DNA of 9,353 nucleotides from an uncultured Ignavibacteria bacterium (GTDB lineage Bacteria; Bacteroidota; Ignavibacteria; Tepidaquicellales; Tepidaquicellaceae): positions 1-9,353 of the forward strand of contig CALEVL010000109.1 of the NCBI GenBank assembly GCA_937924675.1, written 5' to 3'. Made by a program: the position numbers and the translations under genes. The notes under the pieces were generated by a model. That model saw only the letters and a list, made by a program, of their open reading frames with translations, made no database searches and was not told where the DNA came from. The stretch's first letter is position 1. Each line of letters opens with the position of its first letter. Of this stretch, positions 1 through 7,200 are shown piece after piece.

Positions 1-837
1 TCCCCAGGTTGCTCCGTCGTTTATGGATTTATAAACAGAGCTTCCTCTTACATAAAACCATGTTGATGCGCCGCCGACAATTCCGGCGATGTCACCTGAG
101 CCGATGGCATTTACATTTGTCCATGTTGCACCTGCATCAACTGAATAAAGCATAATGTTTCCGCCGGTCATCAAACGACTATTGTCATTTCCCCAAATAG
201 CGTATGAAGCCGGAAGACCTGGAGTTGGCAGATCAAGGCTGGTTCCGTTTGCAAAAGCTTGAACAACTTTAGTATTGTTTGTACCATACCAGGAGTAAAA
301 ACTTGGAGTAGCAGCGAAGAATGAATTATTCCATCCCGCTTCAGTGTTTGTTGCTGGTTTGTAGAAACCTGTTGAGTCCCACGTTGAACCGTAATCTAAG
401 CTAACAAATTGCGTCCACCTTCCGCCTACAGGATCGCCAAGCAAACCATAGATGCCCGGAAATCCATTAAACATCTTAATTGCGTCAATGAAACCGCCGG
501 CCTGACTAAAGGTCTGTGTCCAGGTTGCGCCGCCGTCAATAGTTTTATACGCATATGTGAACGATCCATCCGCACCGCCAACCAATGCCATTGAGGTGCT
601 AATTCCCTGAATGGTATAAAGGTCAATTGACGAATTTGGAGATGTTACTGTGGTCCATGTGAGGCCGGAGTTAACAGTGAGCAAGACCTTGCCGCCTGAG
701 CCGCAAGCCCAGACAACATTGTCATCAACTGCAGAAACTGACCAAAGAGTTGTATTAACACCGGAAACTTGTTCCGTCCATTGTGCCGTGGCAAAACCGG
801 CAAAGCTGAGAATGAAGAGAAGTATTGCTCTTTTCAT
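1..837 (-). CDS. Secreted BNR/Asp-box repeat protein, partial (C-terminus off the left edge)
   Basis: An open frame runs from ATG at 837 to the window edge with no stop, giving the first 279 residues. Residues 1-18 form a signal peptide (MKRA, hydrophobic stretch, then ATA before Gln19), so the protein is exported. Five Asp-box motifs (S/T-x-D/N-x-G-x-T-W) are visible: TVNSGLTW 54-61, TIDGGATW 99-106, SLDYGSTW 146-153, SVDAGATW 232-239 and SINDGATW 271-278. In known families such repeats mark blades of a beta-propeller, as in sialidases, Ycf48-like proteins and many Bacteroidota surface proteins. Composition is rich in Gly, Ser, Thr and Trp, with few charged residues. The start is supported by a good Shine-Dalgarno at 844-850. 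No catalytic residues can be assigned and function is unknown. A C-terminal secretion tag (for example type IX) would lie outside the window. The coding call is firm; the molecular role is not. Confidence 0.88.
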   Translation of the reverse strand, partial: MKRAILLFILSFAGFATAQWTEQVSGVNTTLWSVSAVDDNVVWACGSGGKVLLTVNSGLTWTTVTSPNSSIDLYTIQGISTSMALVGGADGSFTYAYKTIDGGATWTQTFSQAGGFIDAIKMFNGFPGIYGLLGDPVGGRWTQFVSLDYGSTWDSTGFYKPATNTEAGWNNSFFAATPSFYSWYGTNNTKVVQAFANGTSLDLPTPGLPASYAIWGNDNSRLMTGGNIMLYSVDAGATWTNVNAIGSGDIAGIVGGASTWFYVRGSSVYKSINDGATWG

Positions 838-1174
838 TTTGATCTCCTTCAATTTAATAAATCGTTTATAAAATAATTTGAATCTATCTAAGGAGTATTT
901 TGGATTCTACTGATTAGATGTAAGTACAACATATATATTTTCGAATATAACTTCAAGAGCTGCAAAGTAAAGGTAAAATTAAAAGAGGTGACATAATTTA
1001 CGAACTCACTAAATTCATACTCTAAAAGAATCCAATTATTTAGTTAGAATTTAAGTTGACACATTGGTCAATTAGAATTCAGCTGTTAAAATTTTTTTAG
1101 GTACCTTGCTGAATCATAACACTTCTCGTAATCTTTATTGCGAATCAATTGGTTCAATTGAATCAGCATGAAAT
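838..1174. other. Non-coding region between the methyltransferase and BNR genes
   Basis: About 340 bp of AT-rich sequence without a credible reading frame. It should hold the end of the methyltransferase transcript and the promoter of the BNR gene. Just past the methyltransferase stop is a short inverted repeat at 1145-1161 (TCAATTG, GTT, CAATTGA). It is AT-rich and has no U-tract on the minus strand, so it is a poor terminator. A 6-bp dyad with a TTCG loop sits at 934-949. No clear -35/-10 or Bacteroidota-type TAnnTTTG promoter could be fixed by eye. Confidence 0.6.
844..850 (-). promoter_or_regulatory. Shine-Dalgarno of the BNR protein gene
   Basis: On the minus strand this reads GAAGGAG and ends 6 nt before the ATG at 837. 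It is the best ribosome binding site in the window and fixes the start of the BNR gene. The efflux genes have no comparable site. Confidence 0.7.
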
Positions 1175-2430
1175 TTACTTGACCACTTCCAAACCGCACA
1201 TCAGCCCGTGACCGCATCCAAGACCCTCTGTATATGACATCTCTATATTTCTAAGTGCAACGGCTACTTGTGGACCCAATACACTGGACCAGAAATCCGC
1301 TACAGGGAATCTATCGGCATTTCTGAAGAGCCACACAAGAAATTTTAGATCATCAGACATTTCAACCTTATCTGCATCTTCAATGAACTTCTTTATCTTA
1401 GTATCTTTATGATTCATGAGTGCACCCAATATATAGATCACCCGGTTCCAGTTTATTTGAAATTGAAAGAGTCTGCTCCACACTTCCGGATGAGAAAGTT
1501 TAAGATGTTTCAGGTGACCCATGTTGATCTCAAGGTGCTTTGTCTCACCCCGGTATCCGTGATCAAACAGACGATTTACCTGAAATCGAATCGGCACTCG
1601 CTTGGAACTTAGCAAGCCGGTTTCCATATGTCTCCCTACAAACACGCTTCTGTCTGTCATAAAGGTCAACTTAACTTTCCTTCCGGATCTTTGTTCTGCA
1701 TTTTTGATTGATGACTTCAATGCTTCAGGGCTCCAGAAGCTTGCCAAAAACCTTTCCAGATCTTCCCTCTTCCTTTCCTCCGCTGGTATCAGATATCCCA
1801 TTGTGTATGGCAGCATGGATTCATCTTTGCTCCAATACTTGGGCCATTCAGGAGAATATTTTCCAAACACTTCGAAGAAGATAACAGAGCCTGTCTTTGA
1901 GTGTGATAGAATCTGTGTCAATAAATCCTCCATTTGTTCCGGAGCAAGATGTGACAGTGAAGAAAAGGCAGAGAAATATATATCAAAAGGATCATTCTCC
2001 AATACTGAATTTGGAAGTTCATTTGCAGGATCAGCATGAACAAATCTGTGACTGACTCTATCTCTGTATCTGAGCTTTGCCTGATCAAACAAAGTGCGGT
2101 CAGATTCCATTCCAACATATTTTTTTATATCTTTCGGAGAAATCAAGAATTCCTTGTCAACTGCTTCCTTTGGATTGGTAGGAGGAATATGTGTAAGTAA
2201 TCTATAGCCTTCACCGGTTCCTGATCCCAGGTCAAGTACTGAAAACTTCTTGCCTGCAACAACATGTTTCTCAATCAGAGATCTGCAGTAAACTTTTATG
2301 CTGATCTCTTCCCAGAATTTTCTGACATTATCTTTTTTCCGGTAAGACCGCTTTCCTCATTTCCATAAAAGCCAAGTGACAGTGCCTTGTCATAAAATTC
2401 GCTTCTTCGTGTGAACCTTTTTTTTTCCAT
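1175..2430 (-). CDS. Class I SAM-dependent methyltransferase, frameshifted
   Basis: Two minus-strand frames together encode one methyltransferase. The first begins at ATG 2430 (MEKKRFTRRSEFYDKALSLG) after a weak AGGAAA at 2438-2443, and stops at TAA 2298-2296 after 44 residues. The second frame opens just after a TGA at 2359-2357 and runs to TAA 1177-1175. Joining them at the A6 run 2333-2338 gives about 418 residues. In that product, motif I VLDLGSGTG lies at about 65-73, an acidic residue in VGMESD at about 109 would bind the SAM ribose, and FDIYFSAFSSLSHL at about 149-162 is the motif IV region. The later half (to about 418, ending CGHGLMCGLEVVK) has no motif I recognise, so the substrate is unknown. 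A shorter reading from TTG 2146 would lack motif I and probably could not bind SAM. The gene stands alone, separated from its neighbours by 484 and 337 bp. The frame break may be a sequencing error, a real mutation or recoding. Confidence 0.78.
2277..2309 (-). other. Imperfect hairpin downstream of the slippery heptamer
   Basis: On the minus strand, AGAGATC (2309-2303) pairs with GATCTCT (2283-2277). After an A/A mismatch, GCA (2301-2299) pairs with TGC (2287-2285). TAA can then pair with TTA across one bulged C, leaving a 4-nt loop. It begins 22 nt after the heptamer, further than the usual 5-9 nt for a frameshift stimulator, so a stimulatory role is doubtful. It could also be chance inside coding sequence. 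Confidence 0.4.
2332..2338 (-). other. A AAA AAG slippery heptamer at the methyltransferase frame break
   Basis: In the upstream frame the minus strand reads ACC GGA AAA AAG ATA ATG. The six A and one G form A AAA AAG in the X XXY YYZ register used for -1 frameshifting in bacterial dnaX and several insertion sequences. A -1 slip makes the next codon GAT, giving Gly-Lys-Lys-Asp-Asn-Val-Arg-Lys-Phe-Trp and entering exactly the frame that carries motif I. One extra A would give the same protein, so a homopolymer miscount is equally consistent. Confidence 0.5.
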
Positions 2431-2753
2431 GTTAGAATTTCCTGCATTAAGATTTATTAATAAGCCCCGTCATTTGCTTTACAAACAGAATTTTGAGACC
2501 TGAAGACAAATGAGTTAAATGAACAAGAATATTGAATGATTATGTTGACACCTTCTGATTGCATGATTGCCTGCAGATAATTCTGGTATCCTTACAGAAA
2601 TGCTATAATTCATTAACAGTTCAAATAGTTCACAGTTGAATTACTCAAATTTGGAGCTAATTTGAATTTGGAAAACAAGTGGTACAACATTCTTGAGAAG
2701 ACTTCTCGCTCCTCAATAAAATTTACTGTAACCAAACTATATCTTTGTTTGTG
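2431..2753. other. Non-coding region upstream of the methyltransferase
   Basis: AT-rich sequence with no credible gene. It should contain the methyltransferase promoter on the minus strand. A weak Bacteroidota-like candidate is TTTG at 2507-2510 followed 17 nt later by TCTGTTTG at 2482-2489, which lacks the A of TAnnTTTG. Small dyads are present: TCAAATT/AATTTGA at 2645-2651 and 2659-2665, and GAGAAG-A-CTTCTC at 2695-2707. None can be tied to a regulator. Confidence 0.5.
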
Positions 2754-2777
2754 GTGTCGGGACTTCCGTCCCGACAC
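2754..2777. repeat. GC-rich hairpin repeat, copy 1 (intact)
   Basis: A perfect 10-bp inverted repeat, GTGTCGGGAC / GTCCCGACAC, closes a TTCC tetraloop. It lies 139 bp past the stop of the adaptor gene and stands out sharply from the surrounding AT-rich DNA. No U-tract follows on either strand, so it does not look like an intrinsic terminator. It resembles dispersed REP-type hairpins and is clearly related to the second copy at 2791-2853. Confidence 0.75.
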
Positions 2778-2790
2778 TTGTTAACTATTT

Positions 2791-2853
2791 GCGTCAGGAC
2801 GCCTGTCTGACGCCAGGCAGGCCTGCCTGCAGCAGGCAGGAAAGTCCTGACGC
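2791..2853. repeat. GC-rich hairpin repeat, copy 2 (loop interrupted)
   Basis: The arms GCGTCAGGAC (2791-2800) and GTCCTGACGC (2844-2853) form a perfect 10-bp inverted repeat of the same family as copy 1. They differ from it at two stem positions, both compensated on the opposite arm. The loop here is 43 nt instead of 4. Removing 2802-2840 leaves a 4-nt GAAA loop, which suggests the insert entered an ordinary tetraloop hairpin. An alternative stem, GCGTCAG / CTGACGC (2791-2797 with 2807-2813), is also possible. Confidence 0.7.
2802..2840. repeat. 39-bp palindrome-rich insert (MITE-like) in hairpin copy 2
   Basis: The segment begins CCTGTCTG and ends CAGGCAGG, imperfect terminal inverted repeats (7 of 8). 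It contains a perfect 16-bp palindrome, CAGGCAGGCCTGCCTG, at 2814-2829. It also contains a 19-bp odd palindrome, CCTGCCTGC-A-GCAGGCAGG, at 2822-2840. There is no coding capacity and no flanking target duplication that I can be sure of. It behaves like a very small dispersed repeat inserted in a loop; calling it mobile is inference. Confidence 0.5.
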
Positions 2854-2915
2854 AACAATTAAAATTACAGCCAACGAATCGAAATTAAATGATTGCTTGA
2901 ATTAATGAATGTCAC

Positions 2916-4202
2916 TCAATGCGCATGGACTTCTCCTGCATTAGTCATCTTGCCAAGCAGAAAGAATGAACCATTGACCACAATCTTACTGTCTGCAGGA
3001 ATGTCCTTTAGCAATGTTATCTCACTATAGCCTATGTCTGTAGTGCCCTTTGCAACCGGAATTCTCTCAAACTTTTTTCCAACAGGTTCATTATTGGCAG
3101 TTCCCATGCTTCCAGATTTATTCTCACTTTCTTTATGCGCATGCTCATCATGCTCACCTGCTTCATCAAATGTGTTTTCTTCTGTTACCACGAAAATGTA
3201 ATCCTGTCCTTTGTAGTTTACAATTGCAGCAGTTGGAACCGCGTTTACTGTTGCATTTTCTAAACTTACAAGCGCTGTGATGCTCATTCCGTCTATGAGC
3301 CCAGACTTGTTGCCTTTAACTGCAGCATGAACGGCAACAGCCTTTGTATTGTCTTCAAACGTATTACCAATACCAAATATATCGGCATCATATTCCTTTC
3401 CCGGATTATTGGTTATAGTGAAATGCACCGTCTGTCCTACTGCAAGTTTATATAGATCTTTTTCATATACAAACAAATCGAGATGCAGTCTGCTGTTATC
3501 TACTATTTCAGCTATAGCATTTGACGGATCGACGTAGCTTCCGATCTTCACAAGCACATTACTGATAGATCCGCTTATGGGACTTCTAACGTGAACGACC
3601 GATTCAATATTGTCGCTTGATAGAGCATCTGTGTTTATGCCAACAAGCTCCAGCTGTTTGATAAGGCTGGACTCTTGTGCTAACAATGTTTCAAGCTCAG
3701 TCTTGCTTTGCTGCAGAAGTTTCTGAGAACTTGCATTGCCTGAATTCATCTCCAACTGACGCGCATATTCAAGTTCAGCGTAATCCGCTTTGTAAGAAAT
3801 ACTGAGGAGTTCTTCCTGCATTTTTATGAATCCCGTATTCACAATCAAAGCTACTGTTTGCCCTTTCTTAATGAAGCTTCCCGGCTGTACGAGAATGGAC
3901 TTAACTACTCCTCCCATCAATGCTGTTGCATTCGCTTTATTTTGATTGGGCACCTTCAGAAAGCCGTTCGCTTTCATTGTTGCCGTCAATTGCTTTTTTT
4001 CTATGCTTCCATATTGCACATTAATTGTACGAAGCTGTTCATCAGTAAGAAATACGCTTGTTTGAGATTCTTCATCTGAATGAACAGTACCGGGAATACT
4101 GTCAGCTGAATGTTCATCAGAGTGGCTTCCGGTCTCTTCTTTGCATGAATGCAAGATTAATACTGCAAAGACAATCAATATTGTTCTCATTATTATTATC
4201 AT
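2916..4202 (-). CDS. czcB: RND efflux periplasmic adaptor lipoprotein, CzcB/CusB family
   Basis: This is the membrane-fusion protein linking inner-membrane pump and outer-membrane channel in a metal exporter. The 428-residue product has a lipoprotein signal (hydrophobic stretch, LHSC, acceptor Cys20), so it is likely lipid-anchored facing the periplasm. The two halves of the lipoyl/barrel-sandwich domain lie at about 86-120 and 202-235, around a helical hairpin at about 125-185. A beta-barrel (about 238-312) and a membrane-proximal domain (about 318-412) follow. Histidines cluster in three places: the N-terminal linker (HSDEHSADS), a loop at about 347-357 (EAGEHDEHAHK) and the C-terminal HAH, suggesting metal handling. 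The start lies 11 nt past the stop of the pump gene with no Shine-Dalgarno; a second Met at residue 5 (ATG 4190) is equally possible and closer to a standard signal peptide. The metal is not certain: the family covers Zn, Co, Cd, Ni, Cu and Ag. Confidence 0.93.
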   Translation of the reverse strand: MIIIMRTILIVFAVLILHSCKEETGSHSDEHSADSIPGTVHSDEESQTSVFLTDEQLRTINVQYGSIEKKQLTATMKANGFLKVPNQNKANATALMGGVVKSILVQPGSFIKKGQTVALIVNTGFIKMQEELLSISYKADYAELEYARQLEMNSGNASSQKLLQQSKTELETLLAQESSLIKQLELVGINTDALSSDNIESVVHVRSPISGSISNVLVKIGSYVDPSNAIAEIVDNSRLHLDLFVYEKDLYKLAVGQTVHFTITNNPGKEYDADIFGIGNTFEDNTKAVAVHAAVKGNKSGLIDGMSITALVSLENATVNAVPTAAIVNYKGQDYIFVVTEENTFDEAGEHDEHAHKESENKSGSMGTANNEPVGKKFERIPVAKGTTDIGYSEITLLKDIPADSKIVVNGSFFLLGKMTNAGEVHAH

Positions 4203-4213
4203 TTCAAAAAGTT

Positions 4214-7200
4214 TTATTTATTTATCAAAGAAAGTATGACCGCAACTGACTGGTTGATCCTGTTTATTGAGTCAAGATAATCAAGTCTGACATCTGTTAC
4301 AGTTTGAAGTGCATTAAGATACTCAATGTAACCGATCTCTCCGGAAGAATAACTTAAACTTGCGCTTGAAAGTATCAGATCAGCATTTGGCAATGCCTGA
4401 TCTTTCAGATATTCCAGATTTGCCAAGTTTTGAACATACTGTTGATTTGCTTTCTCCAGTCCTGACCTTAGCATCAGTTTCTCATTCTCTGCCTCTCTCA
4501 CTATAGATTTCTTCTTGATATCAAGCGCTTCCAGCTTTGCATTGTTGCTGAAAAAAGTTGTCGGAATCTTTATGCCCACATTAAAACTTGAGAATCTCTT
4601 CCCACCGTCATAATATACTTCTTCCGCATTCAGATTCTGTAATCCAATGATGGATTGATTTGAATAACCGATCGAAAGTTCAGGAAGAAATTGAGCTGCT
4701 TCGAGTTCTCTTAGCTGTCCAATAATTTCTGCATCTTGATAAAGCTGCTTTAATGTTGGATTATTTGTAATGTTCGCCGTGTCAGTTTTCACATTAAATA
4801 AGACGGGTTCATACCTTTCAGATTCAACTATTGTGAAATCTTTACCTGTATTTACAAGAGCCCTGAGAGAAGTGTAACCACCCGCTATTTCTGATTCATT
4901 CGTTAATAGTTTTAGCACAATCTCTCCTCTTCTTGTTTCTGCTGTTGTCTTTCCGAGAAGATTTGTTTCACCTGCATTGTAACGGAGTGTAGAAGCATTC
5001 ACAAGTTCCAGAAATATTGAATCAAGAATCTGCAGTTCACGTTTGCGCTCTATGAGATACTGCAGCTGATAGTAAACTGATCTTACCTGCAGCCTAACTT
5101 CATTCTTTCCGGACTGCAACCGGATCTCGCTTCCTTTGTGTTCCTCTTCAAAAAAGTTTGACCTGGCAGTGAAGTAAGTTGGGAATGGTATATCCTGCGA
5201 CACCTCAAATGCATTGTCGTTTTGTGCGCTGTTGAATTGTCCATATTGAAAGTTAAATTCAGTCTTGGGTAGATCGAATGAAGATCTTGATAATGAATTT
5301 TTTGATTGCACATCTAACTCCCGGGAAAGAACATCCGGATTATTCTTAAATGCCAGTGATATCGCATCGTCAAGTGTAAGGCGTTCTGGAATGATTTGTG
5401 ATTGTGCACCGGCAAATGGAACCAACAGTATAAACAGAATTGGAATCATTGCCAGCGGTTTAACTTTTCTTTGACCTGCCGTCATAAGATACAAAAGTGG
5501 GAGTACGAACAATGTAAGCAAAGTAGCAGTTATGAGTCCGCCTATTACAACAGTAGCCAAGGGTTTCTGTACTTCAGCTCCTGCACCAACTGATAAGGCC
5601 ATTGGAAGAAATCCAAGTGAAGCTACAGCTGCAGTCATCAAAACAGGTCTGAGTCTTATCTTCGTCCCCACACGTACACGCTCCAGTATGTCGCTCATAC
5701 CGTCTTTCCCGAGTTGATTGAATGTTCCGATAAGAACAATTCCGTTCAATACGGCAACTCCAAACAACGCTATGAAGCCTATTCCGGCAGAAATGCTGAA
5801 CGGCATTCCCCTTAATATTAGTGCAAACACGCCGCCAATGGCCGACATCGGTATTGCGGCAAATATGAGAATAGCTTGCTTAGTTGAACCAAATGTCATG
5901 AACAGCAGTACAAAAATCATTGCAAGTGCGACAGGAACTGCTATCATTAGCCTTTTATTTCCTTCAACCAGATTCTCAAAAGTTCCTCCGTAAGTAAGGA
6001 AATATCCTTCAGGGAGTTTCATTTTGGTATTGATTTGATTTTGAATGTCTTTTACAACGCTGGCGACGTCACGATCTTTGACGTTGAAACCAATTACTAT
6101 CCTGCGCTTTCCTTCTTCACGGCTAATTTGAGCCGGACCTAATTCCATTTTTATATCTGCAACTTGCGACAATGGAATCTGCATTCTGTTTGAGGCAGGA
6201 ATGTATAAGTTGCTTACATCATCGATGCCGGTTCTGTATGTTGAATCAAGCCTCACAACCAAGTCAAACTTCCTCTCATTTTCCGTCACTGTGCCTGCTT
6301 TGCCACCTGCAAATGCTGCGCTCACAATATCATTCACCTGATTTATACTGATACCATAATTTGCCATTCGTGCACGATCATACTTTATATTGATTTGTGG
6401 CAAACCCTCAACGCGTTCCACGACAGGATTTGTAGTTCCATTTACATTTTCAACAAGCTCTGCGACTTGGTTGCCATAAGTAAGCAATGTATCAAGATTC
6501 TCCCCAAATATTTTGATAGCTACATCCTGCCTGACTCCGGTCATCAGTTCATTGAATCTCATTTGTATCGGCTGGCTTTTTTCGAAGAACACACCGGGTA
6601 TAGTCTGCATCTTAATATAAATGTCATCTGCAAGTTCATCATAGCCTTTTTCGCTTTCCCACTCGTCCTGAGGCTTAAGAATTATCATCATATCAGTTGC
6701 TTCCGGAGGCATTGGGTCAGTTGGCACTTCCGCACTACCGGTTTTACCAACAACCATCTTGACTTCCGGAAACTCCAATGCAATTCGCGATGCTTGCATT
6801 GAAGTTTCAACACTTTGCGACAAAGAAGTTCCTTGCGGCAGAATGCAATGGAATGCATAGTCACCTTCTGCAAGTGTTGGCATAAACTCCCCTCCCATTC
6901 TTATGAATGCAACTAATGAAATTGCAAAGATGAGGATAGTTGAGAAAATGAATGCCTTTCTGAATTTTATAGCCTTCTCCAATGCAGGTTCGTATATGCT
7001 CTGAAAGTAATTCATCATTTTTGTCGAGAAGGACTTGCTGCTTATGTATTCTTTGGGAAGGAACAGAGCACACATCATAGGTATGTAAGTCAGTGAAAGT
7101 ATTAGTGCACCAAGAATTGCAAAGATTACAGTCTGCGCCATTGGTCTGAACATCTTTCCTTCGATGCCGATGAGTGTCAGAATAGGTATATATACTATCA

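Noticed and set aside
409..871. Two short plus-strand open frames over the BNR gene
   Set aside because: The minus strand there encodes a continuous protein with a signal peptide and regular Asp-boxes, so the plus-strand frames are incidental.
934..949. TATATT-TTCG-AATATA hairpin with a TTCG loop
   Set aside because: A stem of only A-T pairs is too weak, and nothing around it suggests a function.
1602..2039. A 145-codon plus-strand open frame opposite the methyltransferase
   Set aside because: It is a shadow of the methyltransferase frame; its product shows no domain or signal, and no gene partner lies on that strand.
2604..2609. TATAAT on the plus strand
   Set aside because: No plus-strand gene follows and no matching -35 element was found; AT-rich DNA gives this by chance.
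2754..2853. Intrinsic terminator of the efflux operon
   Set aside because: Both hairpins are strong, but neither is followed by a U-tract on the minus strand, so I do not call a rho-independent terminator.
5449..5485. Separate internal start for the TolC half of the fusion
   Set aside because: ATG codons exist at 5485 and 5449, just ahead of the signal-peptide-like segment, but neither has a Shine-Dalgarno, and the frame is continuous with the pump.
5718..5993. A 91-codon plus-strand open frame opposite the pump gene
   Set aside because: It is antisense to conserved RND coding sequence (TM8-TM10 region), has a low-complexity product with no recognisable domain, and no ribosome site.
6395..6802. 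A 135-codon plus-strand open frame opposite the pump gene
   Set aside because: It mirrors the periplasmic loop of the pump; its product has no family features. The minus-strand reading is unambiguous.
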